Source: Oscheius dolichura (lineage: Eukaryota; Nematoda; Chromadorea; Rhabditida; Rhabditidae). From it: a DNA stretch of 64,000 nt. The notes beneath the pieces are model-generated. The model had not been told where the DNA came from and did not search any database. It saw only the letters and a program-made list of their open reading frames with translations. The stretch lies in the NCBI GenBank assembly GCA_932521035.1, contig OW051494.1, positions 2,590,001 to 2,654,000 of the forward strand. Direction: 5' to 3'. Of the stretch, positions 30,582 to 43,079 are shown in pieces. Every line of letters starts with the position of its first letter. Positions within the stretch are counted from its first letter, which is position 1. The translations under genes and the position numbers were made by a program.

Positions 30582-32750
30582 TTATTGAGACGTCTGCTTC
30601 GGTCGACACCTTTGAACGTGGCCGCCCTCGCAGTTCTGTTTCAGATAGCTTCGGACAGAGCGGTAGACGGCGGCCGCACCGCAGTAGTTCACATCGACCA
30701 GGCGCCGGTCCTAGAATTTCTCCTGTCACGAAGATTGCCGGACTTACTGGATGGGAAGGCATCCATTTGAGGGAGCAGCTACAGTCGAGGGTGTTCTCCT
30801 CGACCCTGGTTTGGACGGCCATTGAGAGGATCGACTCCGGCGAGTCGATGGTCCTGATCGTGTTCCTGGCTATCCTCAACCGGCCGATGTTCTCTATCCC
30901 TGAAGAGGATATCCTCTCTTTAGTTTCAATAAATCCTCTCACCTGTGAAACTCCTCGGGGACAGCTTGCCGATCTCGTTGTCGAAGAGTTCGACGGTCTC
31001 TATGGTGGATATCCCGCTGAAGGCGTCCTCCGCTATGACGGGTAGACGAGACCGCTGGATGAGGAACTGAAAGGTGAAATTCCAACCTTACTCCGCTACA
31101 AATTCCCTCCTCCCGTGTTCACCCTGCAAAGTTACGCAGCTGTTCCGAAACTCGATCCAATTTGTCCCGTCTTCTCTTTCCATTCCCCCTCCCCGTACAT
31201 TGTAAATCGTTTCGAGAATCACTGAGTGTGTAAACATGACATTTGAACACTACTACCACCAAAAAAAGAGAAAATCGAGTTTTCCCTAGAGGAAAGTCGA
31301 AACGTTTGGCTGGCCAAGGGGAGCATTACACCCGCTGGGGGGAACATCGGTCACCGCCACTGACCGACAGTCGATTCGTCAAATTGGAGGTGCGAATCAA
31401 AGGGGAGGAGTGCATAATTGTGGCTCTCTCTCTATTATCAAGAAGAGCAGACTACCTGGTGGACATGGGCGAGGTCTTCAAATGCCCGGGGAGGGATCTC
31501 CACGTGGGAGTCCTTAAAATGGATGATGTGGAAGCGAGTCGAGTTGGAGAAGAGCTGTGGCTCAATCAGGGAAATGCCCGACACGGTGAGGAAGTCCAAC
31601 TGAACGGGGAGAATGAGAGAGGAGGAGAGAGGCGGCTGACCTGGGTGATGGAGGCGAAGGCATGCCGAGACAGGGCCAAATCAGAGCCGGAGATGGACAG
31701 CTCCCGAATATTGGAGGCGTGTCTGAAACGGCATTCTAAAAATGGCTAACTACTCGTCTTTACCGGAAGGCGCCACCATGGACCCGTTGGATTGGTGTTT
31801 TCTGGAAGATGATACGCAGGCCGTCCTCGTTGGCGATGCCGGAGAAGGTGGCCTTGGGGATCTCGACCAGCTGGGGGCAGTCGGAGAAGTGGATGATCCT
31901 GCAAAGTAACACTGCTTCCAGCTATGCCGGATCGAGAGGCATGGCAGACCAAAGGAAGATGCAGGTGGCCATCGGCTCGGGCTCATTCTGACCCATCTAG
32001 GCCGCCTCCTCCTCCTCCTTGCCAGAAATAAACAGACCGGAAATGCGAATGCCGACCCCCCGCCCATCCGGCTGACCTTTGTAATTGCGAAGAGTGCTTT
32101 CGCGACTAACGGAACGGAAAATTTCGGGGAGAGTCCCCAGAATTAGGGAGACTCACCTCAGCTTTCGAAGGCCTTTGAAGGCGAACTTCTCGAGGCTACT
32201 CATCTGGTGGCATCCTTCCATTCGAAATTCCCGAAGCTGTTCCATCTTGCGAAAGGTGTTTTTGGAGATGGAACGGACGAGGGCATCCTTGACCACGAGG
32301 ATATTGAAGGCCGGAGGGATGGTGTCCGGCAGGGTGAGGAGGAGCTGCCCCGAGCAGGTTACCTGAAGGAGAGTCGTTTCTTTATCTAAACTTAAGATCA
32401 TGATAGGATTATTGGTTGTCCCGTTCTTTTTACGACATTATAGTCACATCGGACTTGTCAGCCCGGCTGTAACATAGTGGCGGCCCCCCGAACACATTTC
32501 ACTTGGCACTTGTTCCGCCCGACGAGATTGACTCCAATGGCTCGTCCTCCCGTGTTAAATGTTTTCGTCATTTAATGGGACGGATGCGCTAATCTTCTCC
32601 TTTTTTCGATTGGAACGGAGAAACAGGCAAAACAAAGGAAAACAATCTAACCATTTTCAGGTCCAGGTCACATTCACAGTGGTCAGGGCATTTGATCTTG
32701 GACTGCTCGGCTATGATGACCGGCAAAATGACCAGCGGCAGCAGGAGCAT
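30582..32750 (-). CDS. secreted leucine-rich-repeat protein with LRRNT and LRRCT caps
   Basis: ATG at 32750 encodes a signal peptide (MLLLPLVILPVIIAEQ) followed by an N-cap of Cys residues (CPDHCECDLDLKMVTCSG). Exons then encode leucine-rich repeats (LREFRMEGCHQMSSLEKFAF, IIHFSDCPQLVEIPKATFSG, IRELSISGSDLALSRHAF, LDFLTVSGISLIEPQLF, VIAEDAFSGISTIETVELF, IGRLRIARNTIRTID). A C-cap follows (NTLDCSCSLKWMPSHP then YCGAAAVYRSV and QNCEGG), ending PKQTSQ. No transmembrane segment follows the cap, so it is probably extracellular rather than a receptor, like nematode apical-matrix LRR proteins. The intron at about 31,068-31,467 is the longest. The stop TAA overlaps AATAAA. Exon edges near 32,090-32,160 are tentative. 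Confidence 0.82.
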
Positions 32751-34590
32751 AGTCACTTCATTTTCAGCTAATTTTCTGGAAAAAAAAGAGGAGAATTATC
32801 GATAGAAAGAGAGGAACAATCAAGGGAAGGTCCAAAGACGAGGAGGATACTGTACAACGGTGTCCTCCGGCTGAATGACGCCGGAGACGGGGAGGATTGG
32901 AAATAATCTTCCTTGAGAATTCAAGTAACAGCATACGGTAGTTAAGCTGGCACAAACAGCCAAAAATTAAGTTACAACTTTAGACGCTGAAGACTGAATG
33001 CTTGCGAGTAAAGTTTTTCAACAAAAAAATGGGAGAAATTCCATTGAGGAACAAGCTAAAAGAGGATGGGGGGACAGTCAGTCTCGTCCTCCAGCACTCC
33101 AGTTCCCAGAGAAGATGGGAGAAGACGATAGTGTGCTCCACCCCAAGTAGGAAATACTAGAGAGATCACTGTGGTCTTTCTGTTGCCTCGTCCACCTCCT
33201 CTCCCTTCCGAGTCTGCCCCCAACAATCCGCAAAAACCTCATAACGAGAGAATAAGTGCCATTCAGATGTTCTAGTGAACCGCGAGAAGGCCTCAGAGAA
33301 TACGGGAAAAGAAAGAGGAAAAGAGCAAATAAACAACTGGACAAGACCATATTATTCCCGAAAATAGAGGGCGGCTACTGCCGGGGGCAGGTGTCTCACC
33401 CCCGGAATCCCTATTCTTCTCATCAAGTCATTCCCCTCTCATAAATTTTCAATGTCAATTGCGCTATTTCCGCTGGTTTGCTCACCTAGTGATTAATTTC
33501 ATCCGGGAGGGGTTCCCTCGATTTGGACTGGAGGAGGGAGGATGGCCCCTAGTTGCAAAGAGAGTGGGGAAGGGGGAATCAGAGGTGTGCGGCGGTTATG
33601 AAGACATCTCGTAGCTATTGCTAATTGAATAAGGAGAAGAGGCAGACAGGGATGGATACTCCTGGCCCGGGAAGAGAGTGAGAGGCGTGTCCAAGAGGGT
33701 GGATGACAGCCGGCTGTCGGCAAAAATCTGACCCGCCCTCAGGCGGCAAATCAACGCCTCATCAAGGAGCCGGACACATGTCACACGTGGCCGGCCGGGG
33801 TGGTTACTAGATTCTTGACGGGAAGTCATTTTAGGGGGACAGGAGGGCAGACGGTGCCGGGGTGGGCCGAAATTCGGGGGGAGGACACTTCCCAGCTATA
33901 TTCCCGGCTATGAAGAGCTTCCCAGAGACTTTTTTTCATTTGAAGTGGAGCCTCAGGGACCTCAAATTTTGTCCTCTAGTTTTGAAGCGATTAGTCTCTG
34001 GATAGGTATGCCGTGTGCCCCCATCCCTTGACGGGCAATGGCCGTCGGCTCCTCCCTGGCGTGTCCCAAAGTGATAAAGCTACCGCCTTTGTTAGCCCTC
34101 TCCCTGGCATACTGTAACCCAAAGATCACTTGGTCTCCCCCATACTCCCCCGTCAGTCTGGAACTGCTGCCCGGTCGTCCTCCTCCGTTATCATCTAATT
34201 TTCACGCTTCCCTAGCCATGAATCTCTCTTGTACTTCTCGTCCTATTCGAGCCTGTCCTTAATTCTACTAATCAGAATCTAAATATAGCTATCAATGAAT
34301 CTAACTGAAGTCTCCCTGAAAAGTGTGAATTGAACGGGGCCCATTTGCCTGCTGATGCTTCTCCTGCTCTCCCGGGCCGGCCAACGGAACTACTACTCCC
34401 GGGTGATAATCCCGCATTCTGTCTAATTCCCCGAAGGCGGCAGATATTAATGCAGAGGGAGGGAGAGTCGAGTGGAAAGGAAGGGGGGACACTTCGTCAC
34501 CCCCCGACTAAAACAGAGGAGAGGATGCCAGATGGAGCCAATTAATCAGGGAAGGTGGGGATAGTTAGACAAAAAATAAGTGGAGAGAAA
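32751..34590. other. long intergenic region, no gene recognised
   Basis: About 1.8 kb. Several frames of 60-90 codons exist on both strands, none with recognisable motifs or splice support. It probably includes the LRR gene promoter. Confidence 0.4.
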
Positions 34591-34599
34591 GGAGATAAT

Positions 34600-34960
34600 T
34601 GAATCAACTCATACGGACCACCACCTCCTACTCCAAAGTGGAAAACGCGACCAATCAGCTGGCCGGAATCAAAACAAATTATGCCCATTGAAAAGGCGCT
34701 GACCCGAAAAAAGAAGGGGGCCTCAAAGACGTCGTCGCTAAACAGGAAGAAATTCGACACACACACACATTGGGGGAATAAGCTATTTGCTAAAAGTTGT
34801 ATAGATCGATTCGCATCTGGAAGCCACTCAAGTCTTCCTGGGAATGACTACCAGGACGAGGATGCCCTTCTTTCTCAGATAGTCAATGGCCTTCTCCTTC
34901 GTCTGCTTGGAAATGGCTCACGATCCCGCGAGCTTCTCAAAGCTCCTCAATCGGTAAACT
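34600..34960 (-). pseudogene. alcohol dehydrogenase 3' fragment, inverted
   Basis: On the minus strand, bases 34,845-34,960 align with the penultimate exon of the ADH 1.7 kb away: [20 protein letters not shown] here against [20 protein letters not shown] there. The intron is cut down to a few bases plus TTCCAG, then the next exon begins RIDLYN against TIDINP. A weaker match, GPYELIQL against APYELVRL, lies near 34,600-34,620. Stops interrupt the frame. It is an old partial copy of the ADH. Confidence 0.72.
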
Positions 34961-35493
34961 GTGACGTATAGGCCATGCTAGCTAGCGGCACAAGAATGCT
35001 CAGGAAGTTCTCTCTCTCCTCCTTCCCTTCTTCATCTCCTGACTTTTTCGTCACCCCCGAACCTATCCAATACACGGCTGTTCTAATCCCCCACTCTTCC
35101 ACTTTCCCTGTTATGGACGGTATCTTGTTTTCTGTACTACTTTCTCTTCATGGTGTGTATCCCTCTCGTCCTATTGTCGTTCACGGTAACTTGTACTCAC
35201 ATGGTGGCCACCTCAGTGGGCAACGGTAGACCCTCGAGGGCTGGAAAGTTGAACCAGTGGGGTTATTCTCCCACTCTACAGTTTTCCTGGGAGAGGTATC
35301 AGGATTCACAACTAGTGCTAATATACTTCTGGTATTTATTAGTCTCTCTTTATGAATTCTTTGTTCGTGGTCAAAAGGATCACTTTCCGAGCCGGTTTCA
35401 CTTTCTCCCCCTCCTGATAACCTTGATTCTTGCTGCCATTCGAAGTTCATATCATCACTTGTGCCCTAATAACACAGTCGCCCCCCGGTTCAA
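34961..35493. other. ADH upstream region
   Basis: No gene; likely promoter of the ADH. Minus-strand frames over 35,447-35,701 are shadows of the ADH first exon. Confidence 0.4.
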
Positions 35494-36891
35494 TATGTCC
35501 CCGACTATTCCCTCCACTCATCGGGTACTCGTCTTCGATGAATATGAGGGTCCCCTCATCGTGAAACAGCACCCCGTCCCTGTACCCAAAGACGATGAAA
35601 TTCTGATCAGGATTCTCTATTCTGGCATTTGTCACTCGGATCTTCATTGCTGGCAGGGAGACTTCTCCACCTGGACGACATGCCCGCGGATCGGGGGGCA
35701 TGAAGGCGCTGGAGAGGTTGTCCAGGTTGGATCAGCTGTGGATGACTGGAAAGTGGGAGACAAGGCTGGTGTCAAGGTGAGAGGTCGAGGATCGGTCTAA
35801 TGCCCCCTTTCCAGGCATTTAAAGACTGCTGTTACAAGTGTGAATACTGTAAAAAGGGTGAGGATCATCTCTGTCCCCATTGGAAGAATGTCGGCTTCAC
35901 GGCCGACGGAGCATTCCAGGAGTACATTGCCCTGAAAGGCATCGACGCCGTCAAGATTGACCCTAGAATTAATCTGGCGGCGGCCGCTCCCATTCTTTGT
36001 GCTGTAGGGGTTATTCAGTCCAGTTATTATAGTTTGTAGGGTACAACAGTCTATAAAGCTCTCAAGATATCGTCAGTGAAACCGGGAGAATTCGTCGTAT
36101 TGACAGGTATAGGCTCTCAAAGGGGGTGACTCGGGCATACGAGGCTTTCACCACTTTGGATTCGGCCCAAGGTGAAATCTTGGCTACAAGCATGTAGCTT
36201 TAGCTCTTCTGAATGTGTTGCCATTGAGAATATCGACCATGATGAACTGGACGGGGTCCAAAAGCCGTCGTCCCCCCCCGTCTCTTTGAAAATGTTGTTT
36301 TCAGGAGCCGCCGGCGGACTTGGCACCCTAGGAATACAGTATGCCAAAAGCATGGGAATGCGAGTCATTGCCGTTGATCATCCATCAAAAAAAGACCACT
36401 GTATACAGCTGGGTGCCGAATATTTTGTTGATGGATTTTCGGAGACGATGGCCGACGAGATCAACAAGGTTTGGGGATCCCGGGTGGAGAGCAATATGCG
36501 CCTTCCAGCTCACTGATGGAGGAGCTCACGGGATTGTCAATTTGGCCATTCCCAAGGAGCCGATGGAGAAGGCCATCGACTATCTGAGGAAGAAGGGCAC
36601 CCTCATCCTGGTGGCCATTCCCAGAGACACTCGTGTGAGTGACCTTTTGAGAAAAAAAGACTACCCTTCCAGATAACTATTGATATCAACCCGGTGCTGT
36701 TCAAACTGGCCACGATAAAAGGCACCATCTTGGGGACACGAAGCGACATGGACGAGGCGCTGGACTTTGTGGCTAGAGGAGCAGTTCAAGCTCCCTATGA
36801 GTTGGTCCGATTGGAGGATGTTCCTGATGTGTACAAGAGACTTGAACAAGGAAAGGTCAATTCGCGTTGTGTGATAGACATGTCACTGTAA
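35494..36891 (+). CDS. zinc-dependent alcohol dehydrogenase (sodh-1-like)
   Basis: Cytosolic medium-chain ADH oxidising primary alcohols with NAD. All key parts are present: catalytic zinc Cys in GICHSDLHC and His in GGHEGAGE; second catalytic-site Cys in APILCAG; the structural zinc Cys cluster ([16 protein letters not shown]); Rossmann motif GAAGGLG; and the C-terminal [18 protein letters not shown]. This is the fungal/bacterial-like AdhP type, as in nematode SODH-1, not the vertebrate class. ATG at 35494 gives [11 protein letters not shown]. Six exons; the intron before the Rossmann motif is about 190 nt, the others about 35-45 nt. AATGAAAATATA follows the stop. A degenerate partial copy lies inverted upstream. 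Confidence 0.94.
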
Positions 36892-37176
36892 ATGAAAATA
36901 TATCTTTTGGTCCACAACCAAGCCATTAATGCCCTGAAGTGGGGAGAAAAGCTGCGAGTCCCCCTATCCAAGGGGTCCGTGTTTCCAGATCACTGACGAC
37001 TTTCTCCTGCTCTGAATCACCAGCAGCCCATCGCCTTGTCGCTCTGTTGCCATCCTCTGAAGTCAACAACACAATTCTTTTCCTGGGCATCATTGCTACT
37101 GAAAATGGGGGCTCTTTTGAGCCAATTCCTTCTTTATCTCTCTGCCCCAGGTGGCCTTATCTCCTCGCAGTCCAGC

Positions 37177-40100
37177 ATGGTCTCCTCGTGGCTGCCTTTT
37201 CTCTTGCTGCCACTGGCCGCCGCCCTCCGCGATTTTCACATAGACTACGCGGGAAAACAGTTCATCCGCGACGGCCAGCCATACCGGTAGGTTCTTTCCT
37301 AATCCATTAGCCTCTCTCTTCAGCTATATCTCCGGCTCGATCCACTACTTTCGAACTCATCCCGCCCAATGGGAGGCCAGGCTACAAACAGCCAGGGCGG
37401 CCGGCCTCAACGCCATCCAAACGTATATCCCGTGGAATTTCCATGAGACCTACAAGGGCCAGTAGGATCTCCCCATTATTTAAAGTCACCTCTTGTAGAT
37501 ACGACTTCTCCGGGCCGAAGAATTTCACCCAATTCTTCCTCCTGGCCCAGCAGTACAACCTATCCGTGTTGGTCAGGCCCGGCCCGTACATCTGTGCCGA
37601 GTGGGAGAATGGCGGTCTCCCCTACTGGCTACTGAAATATCCGAATATTAGCCTCCGAAGCTCACAAGAAGAGTAGGCACCCTATTATTTTAGGTAGAGA
37701 AAAGTGAGAGTACTTCAGCTTTCTACGGGAGTCCCTCGGCTGGTGGGACACGCTCCTTCCCTTGTTGAAACCCCTTCTGTGGAATAACGGTGGACCCATC
37801 ATAATGACCCAGGTTTAAAGATCCCTTTAATAGTACTAACTAGAGTCTCTCAGCTAGAAAACGAGTACGGTAGCTATGGCTGCGATAGAGTCTACCTGAA
37901 TGCCCTGAGGGATAAGGCCCAAGCCTTGCTTGGGGCGGACGCTGTCCTGTACACAACAGATCCTCCAGAGGTAACTAGTTTTTCTGCTATTGAAATCCCC
38001 GAATTCAGGTGATAAAATGTGGCAAAATCGATGGTGTCTTTGCTACGGTGGATTTCGGAGAACGAGGCCTCGTCCTCCACGACGAGTACTTCACGATTCA
38101 ATCCTCCATGAACAATAACAGTAGGGCAGAGGCTTAGATGCTTTCTGGGGGTCTCCAATGGTTATCCTCTTCATGTTGTGACGCCAAGCATTCTCCTCCC
38201 TAGCTTCACAAGGAAATCTTCTTCTTTTGCCCTGCTGGGGAGTTAGAAAACGGGGATTTGCCTTGGCAGAGGAGTCACGAGGGAGAATCAGTCCTTGGGG
38301 AATTATTGTTTCATGAAAGACGTTAGAAAAGTGAGGAAAAACCAGCTTTGGTTGAACGGCCAACTGTGCCTCCTCCGGCTCATCCTCTCCGCCCTGGCCC
38401 CCCTTGGTCTCCGTGCCCTCTACCGGTTCATCTTCCCCACCTCTCCGACAAACGAGGGTGGCTGCCAGTTATCAAGGCGATAGTGTATGCTAGCTAAAGA
38501 ACCACCCATTTGGAGCAGCCACAATCAAAGGCCACTATCCTCCCAGTGAGTCGTTGCTATGGATGACGGGCTCTTCTCTCCCGTTTCTATCTGCTAGTCC
38601 CTGAAACCCTGAAGGGCCTTGAACTTCCTGCCCATAAAATAGTCATCGAACCCCTAAAATCAAATAGAACCAGCAAGAGAGCCAAGATATAAGGGGGTTT
38701 TCCAGGTGGCCCTCGAGTCAACTCCGAATACTACCCCGGCTGGTATCTGACGTGGGGGGAGAAGAAGCCTTACAAGGATTTCCCCACCTCCGAGGGTAGG
38801 AAGAGCCCTCTGTTGCCATCTACCAATCTTCTTCCAGTCCAACAAATGACCGAAATGCTCTACACCCAAAATGCCTCGTTCAATTATTACATGTTCCATG
38901 GAGGAACAAATTTCGGCTTCTGGAATGGGGAAGAATACGCGGGAGGGGTGAATGAGGCCGGGGGAGGATAGACAGAAGAGGTTCAGATCATAACCTCCTA
39001 TGATTATTGGGCACCGATGCATGAAAACGGCGACCCGGGAGACAAATACAACACCATCCGACAGTACATCTCCCAGCAGGCCGACTGGCCCTATCCCCCG
39101 CAGCCGACTCCTCCCAATGCGTAGGCTACGGTATACTGTAGAAGGAATGGAATTGTAGGCTGACCATTTCGGGAAAGAACATCGCCGCTGCTAAATACGG
39201 AAACCTGGTGGACTATCTTTCCATGCTCGTCAATTCCACTCGATGTGCTCAGGGACGAGCCACCTTTGAAGACTTGGACCAGCCATTCGGATTCGTCCAA
39301 TACTCGTATAAACTGACGAAGAACGTGGCAAAGATCCAGGGAGACGGGATCCACGACTTTGGATACGTCTTCGTCAATGGGAACCATGTGGTACGTTCGG
39401 GGTATTCGCTGGTAAAGGATGTCTGTCTAACAGTTAGCGCGGTCTCCTCTTTCGTTGAACTAACTCTCCAAGAGGCGGATGAGTGTCAGCCACCAGGGAG
39501 GACAGGTGGCAGGGAGGATGGAGATGATCCTCCTTCTACAGAATACCATCTGAATGAGACCCCGCCTCCTCCAGCTCATCCTCCTCTGGTGGCTTCCTCC
39601 AGCAGTGCGTCCTCCTCCATTGGTGACACGTTTTTTACGTCTTTGGGGGTTGTTTCAATGGTCCTTTCACATCTCTACCAAAAACAAAATCTTACGGAGA
39701 GACACCACCAAAACTTTACTTGATTCCAGGGCACCTTGTCGCCTCACTTCAGCCACAAGAAGGTGTCCGAAGTCAAAGTGGACGGGAAGACGGGGGATAC
39801 CGTGCTGATAATTGTGGAGAATCAAGGCCGTCTGACTTGGTTGACCGCCAAGGACCCGAAGGGCATTCTGGCAGATCTCCAGTTTGATGGCTCGGCAACG
39901 GCGCCGGATTCCTCTTGCCCAATCGATATCGAATCCATCCCACAGGATATCAATCTGCAGAATCCTGTAAGTCTTCCTATGGGAGAAATGGTCAAAGAGG
40001 GATTTAGGGGTCAACGACGAGCAATTCAGGAGACATCTGGGTCGGCCAGTTCTATGCGACGAAGTCCGGCGACACGAACATTGACTTGTCCCTATGGGGA

Positions 40101-40331
40101 AAGGGAGTCGTCTGGGTGAATGGCTTTAACTTGGGACGATATTGGAGCAGTCAAGGGCCACAGGTGCGGAATAATATAATAACGAGAGATCCTCTTCAGA
40201 AGTCCCTCTTCATACCAGCTCCTGTCCTCCAGCAGACGAATGAAGTAGTAATTCTTGAATGGGAGAAGTCACCCTGCCCGACGAGCAACTTCTGCCAATT
40301 TGATCTTTTAGCGACTGCCATTCCATATTGA
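37177..40331 (+). CDS. GH35 beta-galactosidase, secreted/lysosomal
   Basis: Cleaves terminal beta-linked galactose, normally in lysosomes. ATG at 37177, six bases after an acceptor (ctcgcag), starts a signal peptide ([17 protein letters not shown]). Motifs follow in order: GGQPYR-like [52 protein letters not shown], the acid/base site [10 protein letters not shown], the nucleophile site [13 protein letters not shown], and FMFHGG-like [14 protein letters not shown] beta-sandwich C-terminal region follows ([25 protein letters not shown]). About a dozen exons; one intron of about 580 nt (38,122-38,703) precedes the nucleophile exon and another lies near 39,400-39,727. Ends ATAIPY. An upstream ATG at about 37,105 is open but would add an unlikely leader. 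Confidence 0.92.
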
Positions 40332-40675
40332 AATGAATATTTATTGGCTGAATTGGTTTCCGAAGAGCTATGGGAGCGGGGAGAGGCAAAGACACCGAAA
40401 GGGGATCAGGCTTTTCGCCCGCTTTCTTAGTTTCATCATCAACAGGATCAACTTGTTCATTGTATAATTTGATCATTCTAAACTCGAACAAAGGGTTAAT
40501 CCCAGGCTTTCAGAAAACGTAACTCGTCTAGCCGAAGCAAGTCCGCCAAAAACGCCGAATGATGAAGGATTTTCCAGGTTCGATAAGTCAACAGCTTGAT
40601 AATTATACTAGCCCCTTTTCAGTTGAACACAAGTAGGCCGGAGTTTTTATAACAATTTTATATAAATTCAACAAC
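40332..40675. other. convergent 3' intergenic
   Basis: No supported gene. AATATTTATTGG just after the beta-galactosidase stop is AATAAA on the minus strand. A minus-strand frame (40,210-40,491) overlaps the beta-galactosidase 3' end and has no recognised homologue. Confidence 0.4.
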
Positions 40676-41588
40676 TTATGCGACGATCTCAAAACGCAAT
40701 GGAGCCAAGGCCTCGATTTCATCCACCTTTACAAGATGTCCACCACGGGGAGGAACGGGGAGTCGTTTAAGTTGGGGAACTGGCTCTCCGGCGGCCTTAG
40801 CTGATTTCCTGAAATTATAATATAAGTGAAAAATACAATAATCCAAATCAATTAAATTAAGCAATACACGAAAAGAAGCACCAACCTTTTTTCGTCGTTT
40901 TCCTTGACACGTTTCAAGAAATCGGAGCGAGAACTGGAGGGGTTGATGTGCTCAACACGGATATTAATACGCTTGGCAATGATTCGTCCACTGAAAAAAA
41001 TATAGGTTATTTGAAATGAATATTCTGTTATCGAAATATTCCTTTTGAATAGAAAGCCCATGCATTTTTTAATGCTGCTGCACATTGCAGTAATTTCAGC
41101 GTTTTCTTCAACGTTTGCACATATTTCTCCTTATAAAAAGCTGATTTTCCATTAAATGTATCGGCCAAAAAGTTGTATTTCAATCTGGCAACTCGACGGC
41201 TAATAGCTTAAAATCGAAAGCATATGGCATTTGTTTAAATGTATATGTAAGCTTATATTCTAGATGATTTGTTATGAATCCAGCTTTGTACAAAGAAAAT
41301 TTAATCGTATTCGGCTAAATTTAAAGAAAAAGATAAAACAACGTACCCGACACGTTTGTTCACGATAACTCCAACGGCGCTCTTGGTTACATTGAAAACA
41401 CGGCCAGTCTTTCCGTGGTAAACCTTATGTGGCATGCCCTTTTGGAAGGCTCCATTAGCCTTGATGTCAACGATATCTCCTCGTTTATAGATCTTGTAGT
41501 AGGTAGAAAGGTGCTCAACTCCGTGCTTGCGGAAATCCTTCGCGAACATGTAACGCGTTCCGCGTCTAAGACCCTTGGAGTTGGTCAT
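40676..41588 (-). CDS. rpl-21: ribosomal protein eL21
   Basis: 60S ribosomal subunit protein. The reading is complete at about 160 residues: [101 protein letters not shown] and the end [13 protein letters not shown]. Three exons with introns of about 150-350 and 75 nt. An acceptor (ctatttgcag) lies 11 bases before the ATG, so either a 5' UTR intron or a spliced-leader site. AT-rich codon and intron composition, like the block at 12-22 kb. Confidence 0.96.
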
Positions 41589-42097
41589 GTTGATTGACCC
41601 TGCAAATAGAAAATGTAGCCAATAAATTTTACATATAGAAATTAGTTGAAAGCAATACACAACACCGGCCGAAAGAGGAAAAAAGAAACAGAAATTTTAG
41701 GAACTAGCCGACGAATTCCGCTCGCTCGGCGTTTCGCGTCCCTGAGTGTCAGGTTGCGCGGGAAGACCATTTGCCTGCCTACTGTACCAACGAGAAAAAT
41801 GAAATGAAACGCGCATTTCTTTACTTTTTCTCTAGTTTTTTGGATGTTTGTTTATTGTTTGCTAGTGGCTAGAAACATCGAAAGAATGATTTACAGGCGG
41901 CCATAACATGAGAATACAAAGAAACTCAAAAAAGCTTCACAAAATGAGCGTTTTTAGAAACTAACTACTGAAACGACTTTTTTGAGCCTCGTGAAGATAT
42001 TTTACATTCTAGCAAGAATATGTACTTTCCTCTTTTCAACTTCTCCAGTTTCTTTTTATTATATAATATATATAAATATAATTTCAGAAACTTGAGA
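41589..42097. other. divergent promoter region eL21/UQCR10
   Basis: About 510 bp between divergent housekeeping genes. GC-rich patch at 41,665-41,770, otherwise AT-rich. No further gene. Confidence 0.45.
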
Positions 42098-42628
42098 ATG
42101 TCTTTGGGTGCTACGTTTTATCAGTTGGTTGCACGTCGTTTCTCCACAGTTCTTGTAGCTGTTACAGCCGGAGCCTACATTATGAATTATACTTTTAACG
42201 GAGTTACTGATGCTTATTGGGATGCTGTAAGTTATTTTCTATTTATTTATTTGTTTTTATTATTGAAATCGCATGCATATATCTTTATTCTTAAATTGCC
42301 CAACGTTTGTGTATTACAAATAGCGGATTTATTTGGATAAATAGTAACTGAATTATTATTTGGTAGGATATAACTTTTGCTTACAAAAAAGGGCAATGTC
42401 ATTAATTTTTGCAACCATTTTCAGTTGAGCCAAAAAAACTTATGAAAAAAGAAGGACTAAAACAACTATTCGGACGTATATTTTCAGCCTATCTGGCGTC
42501 TATCATCCTTTATTCTACAAAAAATTTCAGTTGAAACTTACTTATAAATATAAAATTTCTAATCCTAATTTTTTCAGACTAATGCCGGCAAACAGTGGAA
42601 AGATGTAAAGAAGACTCTCGAACAGTAA
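42098..42628 (+). CDS. UQCR10: cytochrome bc1 complex small subunit (UQCR10/QCR9)
   Basis: Single-pass inner-membrane subunit of respiratory complex III. About 60 residues in two exons: MSLGATFYQLVARRFSTVLV, the membrane helix ending AGAYIMNYTFNGVTDAYWDA, then after an intron of about 350 nt TNAGKQWKDVKKTLEQ. The FYQLVARRFST start, the central helix and the GKQWKDVK end are the family pattern. The acceptor atttcag lies about 10 bases before the ATG. The upstream neighbour on the other strand is eL21. Confidence 0.88.
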
Positions 42629-43079
42629 TATCTCTCTAATAGATCGTTGTTCGAATAGACTAGAGCGTAAATCACGAATGAAAATTTGGTATATAAAAGA
42701 GGATTTTACAATCGTGAACAGTAACCTTTATCTTTCTTGCAGCATCAGACCGAATTCTTGATTCTCCATCTACCTTTTTATCGATTTATTGCGCCCCTGA
42801 GCCTGAGAACGGTTGTGCGACGTGTCCTTGTGTTTTATCTTTTCGGCTTCTCTTACCAACTGCCTACGGACTCCTAGGTCATCTACTGCGCAAACAGTCC
42901 ACTGTATGCCGCACCGAGTCGTTGTTTGGCGAGCCGTCGGTGCCATTCCGTGACCTCGACGGGCCCAAACACTCACTCCCACTAAGCACTCTTTCCGAGA
43001 TTTCCGTCGACATTTGCCATGTTCATAACCTTTAGTTTCCGTGTACTTTTTTCGTCCTGTAGGAAAAGAAAATTTTAAG
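42629..43079. other. spacer UQCR10 to PDIA4
   Basis: About 450 bp without a supported gene; a 70-codon minus-strand frame is not credible. The spacer ends with the acceptor tcctgtag about 17 bases before the PDIA4 ATG. Confidence 0.4.

Noticed and set aside
35494..36891. ADH as a recent horizontal transfer
   Set aside because: It is fungal/bacterial-like, but nematodes are known to have this SODH type and it carries local-style short introns; nothing here shows recent transfer.
38295..38483. Plus-strand frame with hydrophobic stretch in the beta-galactosidase intron
   Set aside because: The GH35 protein joins cleanly across this intron (FTIQSS... to GPRVNSEYY); no conserved motif in the frame.
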